The notes under the pieces: model-generated
What the model was told of the DNA's origin: nothing
Seen by the model: the letters and a program-made list of their open reading frames with translations, nothing else
Database searches by the model: none
Assembly (NCBI GenBank): GCA_045627605.1
Contig: JAZQOA010000124.1
Coordinates: 1-51,579, forward strand
Direction of reading: 5' to 3'
Length of the DNA stretch: 51,579 nt
Source of the DNA: RGIG5952 sp045627605
Lineage (GTDB): Bacteria > Verrucomicrobiota > Kiritimatiellia > RFP12 > JAAYLN01
Shown here: piece by piece, positions 9,073 to 17,299 of the stretch
Numbering within the stretch: the first letter of the stretch is position 1
Layout: every line of letters begins with the position of its first letter
Made by a program: the position numbers and the translations under genes

Positions 9073-10086
9073 TTAGAGCTCGACGCACCAGTTGTGCGTG
9101 TCGGGAAGCTCGCCGTACTGGATGCCCTGCACCGCGTGGTAGAGCTTCTCAAGCACGGGGCCGCAACCATCGCCCGTGGGCAGCTTGATGACCTTGTCGC
9201 CGCGGACAATCTCGGAAACCGGCGTAACGACGACGGCGGTGCCGCAGGCGCCGATCTCGGCGAACGTCTCGAGCTCCTCGAAGGGAACCGGACGCGTCTC
9301 GACGGGCATGTTGAGGTCGACGGCGATCTGCCGCAGCGTGTTGTTGGTGACGGAGGGGAGCACCGAGTGGGAATCGGGCGTGACATAGGTGCCGTCTGGC
9401 TTGATTGCGATGAAGTTCGAGGTCGCGAACTCCTCGACGTACTTGTGCTCCTTGGCGTCGAGGTAGAGCTCGACCGGGAAGCCGTCGTGCTTGGCCTGGA
9501 CGTGTGCGTAGAGGCTGGCGGCGTAGTTGCCGGCGACCTTGACGTCGCCCATGCCGTGCGGGGCCGCGCGGTCCCAGTCGTCGTAGATCGTGGCGCGCAC
9601 GGGCTTGAGGCCGCCCTTGTAGTAGGGGCCGACGGGCATGACCATGATCATGAAGGTGTATTCATCCGCCGGCGCGACGCCAATCTGCGGCCCGGAACCG
9701 ACAAGAAGCGGGCGAACGTAGAGAGAGCCCCCGCTGCCATAGGGCGGGATGTAGTCGAGGTTGTCGTTGACGACGCGCTTCAGGGCGTCCATGAACATGT
9801 CGATCTCGACCGGCGCCATGCAGGTGCGGCACGCGGTGCGGTACATGCGCTCGGCATTGGCCTGCGGACGGAACGCGCGGACCTTGCCGTCCTTGCACTT
9901 GAAGACCTTGAGCCCTTCGAAAGCGGCCTGCCCGTAGTGGAGCGCCGAGGCTGCGATGTGCATCTTGAGATACGGCTCGTGGACGAGTTCGCCCTTGTCC
10001 CACGCGCCGTTGCGCCACACGTACTTGATGTGGCTGTTGGTATCCATATAGCGGAAACCAAGGCTTGACCAGTCAATGTTCTGCAT
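9073..10086 (-). CDS. ilvE: Branched-chain amino acid aminotransferase
   Basis: This fold-type IV PLP transaminase catalyses the last step of Leu, Ile and Val synthesis. The 337-residue length and the motifs ALHYGQAAFEGLKVFK, VRPLLVGSG, VAGNYAAS (PLP lysine) and YVEEFATSNF match the BCAT type II family. I use the ATG at 10086, which has AAAGG 9 bases upstream; a GTG three codons earlier is in frame but lacks a site at the right distance. It has its own promoter (10138-10166) and a leader of about 45 nt. The gene stands alone, without ilv or leu neighbours. Confidence 0.95.
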   Translation of the reverse strand: MQNIDWSSLGFRYMDTNSHIKYVWRNGAWDKGELVHEPYLKMHIAASALHYGQAAFEGLKVFKCKDGKVRAFRPQANAERMYRTACRTCMAPVEIDMFMDALKRVVNDNLDYIPPYGSGGSLYVRPLLVGSGPQIGVAPADEYTFMIMVMPVGPYYKGGLKPVRATIYDDWDRAAPHGMGDVKVAGNYAASLYAHVQAKHDGFPVELYLDAKEHKYVEEFATSNFIAIKPDGTYVTPDSHSVLPSVTNNTLRQIAVDLNMPVETRPVPFEELETFAEIGACGTAVVVTPVSEIVRGDKVIKLPTGDGCGPVLEKLYHAVQGIQYGELPDTHNWCVEL

Positions 10087-10137
10087 GAAATTCACCTTTG
10101 CTTGTTCTTTTAACCTTATGAAAGAAAGACTTTTTCC

Positions 10138-10166
10138 ATACTACAGAAGTGCCCGCCAAAAGTCAA
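10138..10166 (-). promoter_or_regulatory. Promoter of ilvE
   Basis: On the minus strand TTGACT (10166-10161), a 17-bp spacer and TAGTAT (10143-10138) match a sigma-70-type promoter at 5/6 and 4/6 positions. The predicted start leaves a leader of about 45 nt. No leucine leader peptide or T-box is visible in it. Confidence 0.7.
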
Positions 10167-10201
10167 GAAGCGGCCCCCCGCCAAAACAACGGACGACACC
10201 C

Positions 10202-10840
10202 CTACCCCGCCACGAGGCAGAAGGTGCGGTGCCCGGACGTCTCCGCGAAGAGCTCCATGACGTCGCGGTTGTACATGCGGATGCAGCCGTGTGACGCGGG
10301 CCGCCCGAGGAGATGCTCCTGGTTGGTGCCGTGAATGTAGATGAACCGCGCGTGGCTGTCGACCCTTCCGCCCTTGTTGCGGCCGGGTTCAAGGCCGTCG
10401 AGCCACATGACGCGGGTGAGGACCTTGTCGGCGGCGGCGTCAGACCGCCAGTCCCCGTACGGGATGATCTCCCCGGTTGGCTTGCGCGAGACGAAAACCT
10501 GGCCAGGAACGGCGTCGGCGCCAATCCATTCCGCGACCTCGTGCCAACCGGCCGGCGTCTTTTCCGAATTGGCTAACGCCCCCACGCCGGCTTTCGCCGT
10601 GGAAACCGTGTAGACGGCGCGGACGACTCCCCCCGTCGAAAACGACATGCGCTGGTCGCGGACGGAGACGACGAGCAGGCAGTCGCCTTCGCCCATCGCC
10701 GGCGCACCCGGCGCCGCGATTGCGGCCGCGACAAGTGCGCGGTCCGCTTCTGTTATTTCGTTTTTCATCGGCGGAACATACCCCGCCCATCCGGCAAGCG
10801 CAAGAAGCGCGAAAAAGGCCGCTGCTGCAATGCGGATCAT
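10202..10840 (-). CDS. L,D-transpeptidase (YkuD family)
   Basis: The 212-residue protein has an N-terminal signal or anchor (MIRIAAAAFFALLALAGWAG) followed by a YkuD catalytic domain (about 65-210). The active-site signature is HGTNQEHLLGRPASHGCIRM, with the catalytic Cys in SHGCIRM and the conserved His in HGT. Such enzymes make 3-3 meso-DAP cross-links or attach proteins to peptidoglycan in the periplasm, consistent with the DAP pathway gene lysA nearby. The ATG at 10840 has AAGG 6 bases upstream; the upstream in-frame extension is not signal-like. No LysM or SPOR domain is attached. Confidence 0.9.
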   Translation of the reverse strand: MIRIAAAAFFALLALAGWAGYVPPMKNEITEADRALVAAAIAAPGAPAMGEGDCLLVVSVRDQRMSFSTGGVVRAVYTVSTAKAGVGALANSEKTPAGWHEVAEWIGADAVPGQVFVSRKPTGEIIPYGDWRSDAAADKVLTRVMWLDGLEPGRNKGGRVDSHARFIYIHGTNQEHLLGRPASHGCIRMYNRDVMELFAETSGHRTFCLVAG

Positions 10841-10885
10841 TGGCAACCTTGTGTGAGCCGTCGGCTGGCGCAGGGACAACCCCGG

Positions 10886-11548
10886 CTATTTTTCCGAGTT
10901 GATCGCGTCCTTCACCGCGAAACCATAGCGTTTCGTGTAAACGACGAGCGAGTAGAGATTGAGGGCGATGCCAAGCGTTTCAAGCGCGACCATCGCGCCA
11001 CGCGGCAGCCACGGCCAGGAAAAAGCCACGTGCGCGTAGACAAGCATCCCGATGGGAAAGCTGACAAACGTCCTGAGCTTGCCGACGAAATTGGCGCGCA
11101 TGTCGGCCTTGCCCACGGCGAGGGAACGCAGCGTGACAACCCACAGGTCGCGCAAGACGTGCAGCACCGTGAAGAAAAGCATGAGCACGCCCTGCCCGAC
11201 GTCGCCGACAAGGAAGAGCATCGCCGTCACCGTCGGGAAAACCACGACGAAGAACACCTTGTCCATCAACGGGTCGCAAATCGCGCCGAATTTCGACGTG
11301 ACGTTCCACTTGCGCGCAAACATGCCGTCGAAAAGATCGGTGATGGCGCTGAGCGCCATGAGCGCGAGGCACCCCACGCGCAACGGAATCGCGAAACCAC
11401 GGGCCGCAAGCCAATCCGGCCACAGCATGTCGACCGCGACGCCGACCATCGAGAGCAGCACCATCGGCGCCCGCGCGCAGGTGATGGCCGTAACCGTGGC
11501 GAGCTGGCGCGAAGTTCCGCGCGGACGATTGTTTTCCTCCTGGCGCAT
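10886..11548 (-). CDS. CDP-alcohol phosphatidyltransferase (PgsA-like)
   Basis: The 220-residue integral membrane enzyme carries the CDP-alcohol phosphotransferase signature D-x2-D-G-x2-A-R-x8-G-x3-D-x3-D, seen as DLFDGMFARKW followed by GAICDPLMD. It has five or six hydrophobic helices. By length it fits phosphatidylglycerophosphate synthase (PgsA) better than phosphatidylserine synthase, but the alcohol acceptor cannot be proven. The start is the ATG at 11548, 13 bp after the lysA stop. The frame is open far upstream within lysA, but only this start places the domain correctly. It is the third gene of a pdxK-lysA-pgsA run. Confidence 0.85.
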   Translation of the reverse strand: MRQEENNRPRGTSRQLATVTAITCARAPMVLLSMVGVAVDMLWPDWLAARGFAIPLRVGCLALMALSAITDLFDGMFARKWNVTSKFGAICDPLMDKVFFVVVFPTVTAMLFLVGDVGQGVLMLFFTVLHVLRDLWVVTLRSLAVGKADMRANFVGKLRTFVSFPIGMLVYAHVAFSWPWLPRGAMVALETLGIALNLYSLVVYTKRYGFAVKDAINSEK

Positions 11549-11561
11549 CGTTGACCGCCCC

Positions 11562-12815
11562 CTACCAGACAAGCGTCGAGAAATAGTCGTCGAGCGTTTC
11601 CGCGCGGCGGATGAGCTTGAACTCGCCCGGAGCCATGCGCAGATACTCGGCGCAGCGCAGCTTGCCGTTGTACTGGAAGCCCATGGCGGAACCGTGCGCC
11701 CCCGCATCGTGGAAGGCCAGCAGGTCGCCGGGGACGATTTCGGGTAGCACGCGGTGGATCGCGAACTTGTCGTTGTTCTCGCATAGCGACCCCGTGACGT
11801 CGTAGACGTGGTCCTTCGGCGCGTCCGCCTTGCCCAGCACGGTGATGTGGTGGTAGGCGCCGTAAAGCGCGGGGCGCATGAGGTTGGCCATGCAGGCATC
11901 CATTCCGACATAGTCGCGGTAAGTGTGCTTGACGTGGAGGACGCGCGAGACAAGGCACCCGTACGGCCCCGTGATGACGCGGCCGCACTCGAAGCAGAGC
12001 CGGGCGTGCGGAAGCCCCGCGCCGAGAAAGTTCTTCTCATAGCTTTCGCGGATGCCGCGGCCAACGGCCTCAAGGTCGACGGCCTTGTCCTCGGGCCGGT
12101 AGGGGATGCCGATGCCGCCGCCGAGGTTGATGAGCTCGAACCGGATGCCGAGCGCCTTGGAGATTTCGGCCGCGAGCGTGAAGACCATTGTCGCGGTATC
12201 GACGAAATACTGGGGGTTGAGCTCGTTCGAGGCGACCATCGTGTGGAGCCCGAAGCGCGTGACGCCCTTGTCCCTGAGCTGCCTGTAGCCTTCGAACATC
12301 TGTTCGCGCGTGAAGCCGTACTTGGCCTCCTCGGGCTTGCCGATGATCGCGTTGCCCTCCTTGAGCGGGCCGGGATTGTAGCGGCAGCAGACCAGCGGCG
12401 GCAACCCCGCGCTATCCTCGAGGACGGGGATGTGCAGGATGTCGTCGAGGTTGATTACCGCGCCCAGCTCCCTGGCCTTGGCGAACTCCGCGGGCGGCGT
12501 GTCGTTCGACGTGAACATGATCTGGTCGCCCTTGATGCCGCAACGCTCCGCCATGACGAGCTCGGCGAGCGAACTGCAGTCCGCGCCAACCCCCTCCGAG
12601 GCGAGCAACTTCAGGAGCTGCGGGTTGGGCGTGGCCTTGACGGCGAAGAACTCGCGGAAGTCGGGGTGCCACGCGAAGGCGGCCTTCAGACGGCGAACGT
12701 TGTCCACGATGCCCTCGGCGTCGTAGACGTGGAAGGGCGTCGGCACGCGCGACGCGAGGTCGGCGATTTCCTTTTCGGGGATTGGCAGCGGTTTTGAGAC
12801 GGGGTTGAGGTTCAT
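11562..12815 (-). CDS. lysA: Diaminopimelate decarboxylase
   Basis: This fold-type III PLP enzyme decarboxylates meso-2,6-diaminopimelate to L-lysine, the last step of lysine synthesis. The 417-residue protein shows the PLP lysine in FFAVKATPNP, the GLHTMVASNE segment, a glycine loop (INLGGGIGIPYRP) and the substrate-binding FECGRVITGPYG and CENNDKF motifs. The start ATG at 12815 is 34 bp after the pyridoxamine kinase stop. A PLP-salvage kinase directly upstream of a PLP enzyme is a sensible pairing. No lysine riboswitch precedes it, unlike the lysine transporter gene further along. A related carboxynorspermidine-type decarboxylase is less likely. Confidence 0.92.
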   Translation of the reverse strand: MNLNPVSKPLPIPEKEIADLASRVPTPFHVYDAEGIVDNVRRLKAAFAWHPDFREFFAVKATPNPQLLKLLASEGVGADCSSLAELVMAERCGIKGDQIMFTSNDTPPAEFAKARELGAVINLDDILHIPVLEDSAGLPPLVCCRYNPGPLKEGNAIIGKPEEAKYGFTREQMFEGYRQLRDKGVTRFGLHTMVASNELNPQYFVDTATMVFTLAAEISKALGIRFELINLGGGIGIPYRPEDKAVDLEAVGRGIRESYEKNFLGAGLPHARLCFECGRVITGPYGCLVSRVLHVKHTYRDYVGMDACMANLMRPALYGAYHHITVLGKADAPKDHVYDVTGSLCENNDKFAIHRVLPEIVPGDLLAFHDAGAHGSAMGFQYNGKLRCAEYLRMAPGEFKLIRRAETLDDYFSTLVW

Positions 12816-12849
12816 GTTCGGGCCGATGTTTTCGCCGGGTCCGGCGGGG

Positions 12850-13692
12850 TTAGTTGAGTTTGGAGACGAGGAGCGGGATCGCGCTTTCAAAGCAAGTGCC
12901 GTACCAATGCGTCGCGGGCGTCTTGGAAAGCGAATCGCAGACGATGTCGGCGGCAAGCGCGGCGGCGTCCTCCATGGAGCGCCCGCGCAGAAGCGCGCCG
13001 GCGAAAACCGAAGCGTAGAGATCGCCCGTGCCATGCGTCGAAAGCGGATTGCGGGCATTGAAGTAGTACTTGACCTCGCCCCCGTCGAAGGTGGCGACGC
13101 CGAGTTTCGACTCGTCGAACGAGACGCCCGTGAGCACCACGTTGGCGGCGCCAAGGGCGCGGAGGTCGCGGACCATGTCCTCGACGAATTTCCGGTCGTA
13201 GCCGGAAAGCACAGGTTCGCGGCCCAGCAGGAACGCGGCCTCGGTGAGGTTCGGGAGGATGTAGTCGGCGCCCTTGCACAGGCGGCGCATCTCCATCGGG
13301 AAGTCGTCGGCGAAACCGGCGTAAAGACGGCCGTTGTCGGCCATCGCGGGGTCGACGATGCGCAAGGCGCCCGGCTTGGCGCAGCTCGCCATGATCGAGA
13401 GAATTGGCGAAATCTGGCTGGCGCAGACATAGCCCGTGTAGAAGGCGTCGAACTTGACGCCGTTCTCAAGCCAGCTCTTCTCGATTGGCAGCATGTCGCC
13501 CGTGAGGTCGCGGAACGTCCAGTTCTTAAACCCCGGCGCGGTATGCACCGAGAGAACGGCGGACGGCAGGATGGCGGTCTCGACTCCGCAGGCGGAAATC
13601 ACCGGGAGCGCGACCGTGAGCGAGCATTGCCCGAAGCAGGATACGTCCTGGATCGTAAGGAGCTTCTTGGGGGCTTGGATTGCTGTGTTCAT
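12850..13692 (-). CDS. pdxK: Pyridoxamine/pyridoxal kinase
   Basis: The 280-residue ribokinase-like protein phosphorylates vitamin B6 vitamers for PLP salvage in the cytoplasm. Family features are TIQDVSCFGQCSLTVALP near the N-terminus, the SVHTAPGF lid segment, DPAMADNG, LPNLTEAAFLLG and the anionic-hole motif STHGTGDLYASV with catalytic Asp. The ATG at 13692 lies 8 nt from a TAAAAT -10 box, so the mRNA may be leaderless; there is no ribosome binding site. It heads the pdxK-lysA-pgsA run. Confidence 0.92.
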   Translation of the reverse strand: MNTAIQAPKKLLTIQDVSCFGQCSLTVALPVISACGVETAILPSAVLSVHTAPGFKNWTFRDLTGDMLPIEKSWLENGVKFDAFYTGYVCASQISPILSIMASCAKPGALRIVDPAMADNGRLYAGFADDFPMEMRRLCKGADYILPNLTEAAFLLGREPVLSGYDRKFVEDMVRDLRALGAANVVLTGVSFDESKLGVATFDGGEVKYYFNARNPLSTHGTGDLYASVFAGALLRGRSMEDAAALAADIVCDSLSKTPATHWYGTCFESAIPLLVSKLN

Positions 13693-13700
13693 GGCATTCT

Positions 13701-13730
13701 ATTTTACCAAAAACGCGCGACCTATGCGAA
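13701..13730 (-). promoter_or_regulatory. Promoter of pdxK, close to the start codon
   Basis: On the minus strand TTCGCA (13730-13725), an 18-bp spacer and TAAAAT (13706-13701) end 8 nt before the ATG at 13692. The -35 box overlaps the last codons of the upstream nucleosidase gene. Initiation at the usual distance would give an mRNA starting at or within a base or two of the ATG. Confidence 0.55.
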
Positions 13731-14420
13731 GTGCGCCAGCTGCCCGAGGTAGGCGCGGATGACGCCAAAGGACTTGTCCGCCATCGTCTTCCAGAAGTCG
13801 GCGTACTTCGCGTAGTGGTTTTCGCACCCGGGCACGTCACTGACAATCCTGAAACTTGCGAACGGCACGCCGTAGACGTGGCATGCCTGCGCCAAGGCGC
13901 ACGACTCCATGTCGACGGCCACGACTTCGGGAAACATCCTCCGGATCGCCTCGACGTCGGCGGGGCGGGAGACGAACTTGTCCCCCGTGGCGACAAGCCC
14001 TGTCACCACCTTGGCGTCCGCGACGATTTCACGCGCCGCGGCCAGCAGCCGGGCGTCAGGCTTGAAGCGCGGCGGCATCCCCTGGATCTGGCCGGGCAGG
14101 TTGTCGTCGCCGCAGTCCACGTCGTGGTAGACAAACTCGCTGGCGGCAACCACGTCCAAGACGTCTGCCCGTGAGGCATCCACCCCGCCGGCAACCCCCG
14201 TACTCACAATTGCATCGGGGGCGAACCCGCGGACAAGCTCCGCCACGCCCAGCGCGGCGTTGACCTTTCCAATGCCGCTTTCCACGAGGACAACCTCTGC
14301 CTCGCCAAGCCGCCCCACGCAAAATGCGCGGCCACCCTGTTCAACGTCCCTGCACGACCCAAGCAACGCGCGTACCTGTACGCGCTCCTTTTCCATCGCT
14401 GTTATTACGCCGATTTTCAT
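13722..14420 (-). CDS. mtnN: 5'-methylthioadenosine/S-adenosylhomocysteine nucleosidase
   Basis: The 232-residue enzyme cleaves MTA and SAH to adenine and the thioribose/ribosyl product, recycling SAM by-products and feeding autoinducer-2 chemistry. It begins with MKIGVITAMEKE, the family start with catalytic Glu, and contains VVLVESGIGKVNAA, ATGDKFV and the nucleobase/ribose-binding VAVDMESCALAQACH with the catalytic Asp/Glu region. The ATG at 14420 lies 7 nt from a perfect TATAAT; an ATG three codons upstream overlaps that -10 box and cannot be used. No ribosome binding site is present. Confidence 0.93.
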   Translation of the reverse strand: MKIGVITAMEKERVQVRALLGSCRDVEQGGRAFCVGRLGEAEVVLVESGIGKVNAALGVAELVRGFAPDAIVSTGVAGGVDASRADVLDVVAASEFVYHDVDCGDDNLPGQIQGMPPRFKPDARLLAAAREIVADAKVVTGLVATGDKFVSRPADVEAIRRMFPEVVAVDMESCALAQACHVYGVPFASFRIVSDVPGCENHYAKYADFWKTMADKSFGVIRAYLGQLAHFA

Positions 14421-14427
14421 GCCATCC

Positions 14428-14456
14428 ATTATACCAAGAGTGCGCCAGAGGCGCAG
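14428..14456 (-). promoter_or_regulatory. Promoter of mtnN with palindrome over the -35 box
   Basis: CTGCGC (14456-14451), 17 bp, then TATAAT (14433-14428), 7 nt before the ATG. The -35 box lies in the palindrome TGCGCCAGAGGCGCA (14441-14455), which recurs beside the nagB promoter. A leaderless transcript is predicted. Confidence 0.65.
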
Positions 14457-14463
14457 TTGGGAG

Positions 14464-14522
14464 AGGAGAGTAAAAAGCAAAGAGTGAAGAGTGAAGAGTA
14501 AAGAGTGGGGAGTGGGGAGTTG
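14464..14522. repeat. Degenerate heptanucleotide tandem repeat, array 1
   Basis: About seven consecutive 7-nt units of the form GAGTRRR (for example GAGTGAA, GAGTAAA, GAGTGGG) lie between the DUF805 gene and the mtnN promoter. Similar arrays occur at 35866-35904 and 37083-37140, and a more AT-rich relative at 44800-44895. Confidence 0.7.
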
Positions 14523-14558
14523 ACAGGAAGGGGAGTCAACTTGACAATTCTACAAAAA

Positions 14559-14593
14559 GGCGATGAGAAGTTCCGCACCGTATTCTCATCGCC
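14559..14593. repeat. Hairpin repeat with conserved 13-nt loop, copy 1
   Basis: An 11-bp perfect stem (GGCGATGAGAA with TTCTCATCGCC) encloses the loop GTTCCGCACCGTA. A second copy at 17564-17598 has a different but still paired stem base. It lies in the gap after the DUF805 gene. Confidence 0.75.
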
Positions 14594-14636
14594 CGAAAAC
14601 AGATGGCAATTATTATGTTCGCTTCCCGACGCAGAA

Positions 14637-15008
14637 TTAGTTTTTCGGGTTGGGGCCGTAGGAATTGACCCCGGCGTCGCCTTCCTTCGCCATCAGTACG
14701 GCGAGGACGAGGAATCCCAAAACGGGAATGACGGCGATAAGCTGCAGCCACCCGCTCCGGCCGACGTCGTGCAGACGCCGCGCACCCACGGCGAAACCTG
14801 GTACGAGAAGGGCCGGAATGGCCAGATAGCCGACATACGGAACGAAGCCAAGCACAAAGCCGGCGAGAAACGCGAAAAGGGCGAAAGACCAGTATTCGCG
14901 GCGGCGTGCCCGCCCGCTGAAATCGGCGAACTTGCCCGAAATGCAGGAAATGAACCACTGGAGGGCGGTCTTGTCGGGCGATGTTCCCGTATTGCTTTTG
15001 TCTGACAT
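14637..15008 (-). CDS. DUF805 inner-membrane protein
   Basis: The 123-residue protein belongs to DUF805: it has the hallmark FSGRARRREYWSFALF and the later GARRLHDVGRSGW, between about three hydrophobic helices. The family is widespread and has no established biochemical role. A strong AAAAGGAG precedes the ATG at 15008. It is the last gene of the three-gene run starting at 17080, so it may serve with the two unknown secreted proteins there. Confidence 0.88.
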   Translation of the reverse strand: MSDKSNTGTSPDKTALQWFISCISGKFADFSGRARRREYWSFALFAFLAGFVLGFVPYVGYLAIPALLVPGFAVGARRLHDVGRSGWLQLIAVIPVLGFLVLAVLMAKEGDAGVNSYGPNPKN

Positions 15009-15035
15009 GCTAAAACTCCTTTTCTATTCGGTTGG

Positions 15036-15353
15036 TCAATTTGCGGGGGAATGGCGTCCGGCCAGCCGCCCCTTGGGGTGCTTTTCGCAGTTCGTGTTCG
15101 TCATCGACGCAATCGAGGACCATGACCGCCCGCAGTACCTGCATGTGTACGAGGACTTCTCCGATCCTCCGTAGGCCTTGTGCGGGCCCTTGTTGAAGCC
15201 GTCGGGATGGCGTGCGCAATGGCTGTTCGCCATCGCCGCCCGGCTTGTCCAGTACCGCCCGCACTGCGAGCAGTAGATTTTTTTCGCGCCCTCGCCCGCC
15301 TGACACACAAAGGCCAGAAGAAAGGCGGCCGCAACCGCAACCTGAATCTTCAT
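15036..15353 (-). CDS. Small secreted protein with two CCCH zinc-finger-like repeats
   Basis: The 105-residue product has a signal peptide (MKIQVAVAAAFLLAFVCQAG) followed by two copies of C-x2-CGR-x-W-x-S-x3-M-x-N-x2-C-x2-HP at about 28-53 and 71-95. The spacing suggests two metal-binding or disulfide-stabilised modules outside the cytoplasm. I do not recognise a named family. The ATG at 15353 has GGGGAG 6 bases upstream. It lies 11 bp after the 15365-17080 gene and 27 bp before the DUF805 gene. Another secreted CxxCG repeat protein, with a different consensus, is encoded at 28983-29318. Confidence 0.8.
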   Translation of the reverse strand: MKIQVAVAAAFLLAFVCQAGEGAKKIYCSQCGRYWTSRAAMANSHCARHPDGFNKGPHKAYGGSEKSSYTCRYCGRSWSSIASMTNTNCEKHPKGRLAGRHSPAN

Positions 15354-15364
15354 CGCAAACTCCC

Positions 15365-17080
15365 CTACTTGAACTTGACCGTGTAAACCCACAGAAGCGA
15401 CTTGTTCACGGCAAGGTCGCTCGTCATTTCCCAGCCGCCTTGAACCTTCCCGTCAACAACACCGGACTTCACTTCCACTTCAAGGGACGCCTCGGTCTTG
15501 GCGTTTACGCCATAGTCATCCTTGTAAACAAGGGTGAATTTCTCCTCTTCGGGAGCGTGCCCGTCACAGACATTGTTTACAAGGCTTTGCAACTCCCTTG
15601 AATCACGCAAAAATGGAAAGTCCTTTTCATCTGGGCGTCTCGGCTTGTGGCCTTGGGTTTTTCGACTGAGTTCAAGGCTCTGCAACCGACTGAACGTTTC
15701 TCCAACTCGTTCGCTGTAACTTCCTTCAATGTCACCACCACCAAACTTTTTGCAAGCGGCTTCGATACGCGCGGTCAATTGCTCATCGTTGACTTCGTGT
15801 GAAGCTTGCATGTCAATGACCTTGCAGGTAGCTTCCTTTGCCCCGAGCATCTCAAAGACATTGCTCATCTCGATGAATTTTTCATGGAGCATTTCCCAAT
15901 GAAACTCCGAGAGTTCAATATACTCGTTCTGCCGATACGGATGCTGGACATAAGTGCAGCCATCCTGGGGGTGTCCCGTTTGGAAAACAAGTGTTTTTGA
16001 CTTGTCCCCGGGATAAAACTTCTGGATTTCCTTGTTGTATGTCCGAATGTCGAGAGCAGGCATGAAAATGCTATTGTCGGAGATTCGCTCAAAAGACAAA
16101 GCGCCAGAATATGAAGTTCTTTCAATAGTCCGAACGTTCTTGCCGAAAAGGCCAAAGTACTTCTGTTCTAAAAAAAACATACATCCACCATTTCCGCAAA
16201 CGATATACTTGCGCAAATTCTTGAGTTTGGCAGAGGCGAGGAAAGTCCCGCCCTGCCGTCCAAGAAGTTGATAGACACGCGGTTTAACCACGTTTTCAAG
16301 ACTTTGATCACGCTCTTCTACTATTGATGCTGAACGCATAAAATCATATTTCAAAAGAAGTCGAGACGGTTCCTTCGCATTGAAATCATCGGCGTTAACT
16401 TTTAAGGCGGAAATAGTCATCTCTCGATTTTCTTTATCTGTCAGGGGCGTTGGAAATATTTTAAAATAATTAACAGCACCATTCCAAATGTCATAAAAAA
16501 GATGGGCTATCGTATAGGCCTTCTCGTCGCAATAACCACCTTGAATCTTCTTGTAAAGAGCATCTTCTGACCCCTTCTCTGCGGCAAGATCAAGGAGCGT
16601 ATTTGCAATCTCAAGTTTTTCGTCTTTGTTTCGATTGTTTCGATATAAACAATAGGATATGCAAAAAAGAATGTCTCCCGGCAAGTCGCCTATGTCTTTT
16701 TCCTGATAATCAGACAATTTCCCAGCAACATCATAATCTTCATCCAACACGTCCTCCACGCCAAATGTAAAGGCGCGAACCAGCAGACACCGACTCTCTT
16801 CTGAAACATACTTGTCGTCCTCAATGGCCTTCTGGGCGATTTGCTTCAACTCCTCGGCCTGTTCCTTCGTCAAGTCATCGGGCGACTGTTTTTTCAGATA
16901 GGTGACAACTTTTTCAGAAGCATCCGTCTGTTTGAACAATTTTATGATGTCGCCGAACGGCGAATAATCAAGCGGGCTGGCCTGGCCGTCAAGGTAGCCG
17001 AGGCCGATTACGCATACTGCAAGCGGCAGAAGCGCGCGTCTGGCGCAATATCCGACGAATGAATTGCGGTTAATTGTCAT
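15365..17080 (-). CDS. Unknown secreted or anchored protein with helical-repeat N-terminal half
   Basis: The 571-residue product starts with a basic, hydrophobic leader (ALLPLAVCVIGLGYL), suggesting a signal peptide or anchor. The first third is helical and charged with TPR/Sel1-like composition. The middle contains an aromatic and Cys-containing region (YIVCGNGGCMFFLEQKYFG). I do not recognise a family. The gene is visibly more AT-rich than its neighbours, with AAA/ATT-rich codons, consistent with acquisition by transfer. The ATG at 17080 is chosen for the leader; a weak AAGG lies 12 bases upstream. It heads a three-gene operon with the CCCH-repeat protein and DUF805. Confidence 0.7.
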   Translation of the reverse strand: MTINRNSFVGYCARRALLPLAVCVIGLGYLDGQASPLDYSPFGDIIKLFKQTDASEKVVTYLKKQSPDDLTKEQAEELKQIAQKAIEDDKYVSEESRCLLVRAFTFGVEDVLDEDYDVAGKLSDYQEKDIGDLPGDILFCISYCLYRNNRNKDEKLEIANTLLDLAAEKGSEDALYKKIQGGYCDEKAYTIAHLFYDIWNGAVNYFKIFPTPLTDKENREMTISALKVNADDFNAKEPSRLLLKYDFMRSASIVEERDQSLENVVKPRVYQLLGRQGGTFLASAKLKNLRKYIVCGNGGCMFFLEQKYFGLFGKNVRTIERTSYSGALSFERISDNSIFMPALDIRTYNKEIQKFYPGDKSKTLVFQTGHPQDGCTYVQHPYRQNEYIELSEFHWEMLHEKFIEMSNVFEMLGAKEATCKVIDMQASHEVNDEQLTARIEAACKKFGGGDIEGSYSERVGETFSRLQSLELSRKTQGHKPRRPDEKDFPFLRDSRELQSLVNNVCDGHAPEEEKFTLVYKDDYGVNAKTEASLEVEVKSGVVDGKVQGGWEMTSDLAVNKSLLWVYTVKFK

Positions 17081-17095
17081 CTTTATGAGACCTTC

Positions 17096-17137
17096 TTTCG
17101 CGCCTAACATTGTTGAGGCTTGCCCGCCGGCGCGAAA
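17096..17137. repeat. Perfect inverted repeat upstream of the 17080 gene
   Basis: TTTCGCGCC (17096-17104) and GGCGCGAAA (17129-17137) are perfect 9-bp arms around a 24-nt loop. The left arm ends 16 bases before the start codon at 17080, so it could be an operator or leader hairpin. On the minus strand it follows a C/T stretch ending in six T residues. Confidence 0.6.
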
Positions 17138-17166
17138 AAAGGAGCGGCGCACCCTCAAATCCTATC

Positions 17167-17290
17167 TCAAGAGAGGTACCGCTAAGAACCCGTGTAGAAA
17201 TACGAAAAGAAAGTACGCCGCGTGGTTACCACGCAACGCACCATCGTATTTCACTTCTACACGAAAAATTAGCGGTTTTTCTCTTGAAGC
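17167..17290. repeat. Long imperfect inverted repeat (MITE-like or structured RNA)
   Basis: Two arms of about 62 nt meet at the perfect palindrome GCGTGGTTACCACGC (17219-17233 region). Outer blocks that pair are TCAAGAGA, CCGCTAA and CGTGTAGAA near the left end with their complements near the right end. Internal mismatches and a short bulge interrupt the pairing. No transposase is encoded nearby. It may be a miniature inverted-repeat element or a long hairpin RNA. Confidence 0.65.
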
Positions 17291-17299
17291 TACTTTACG

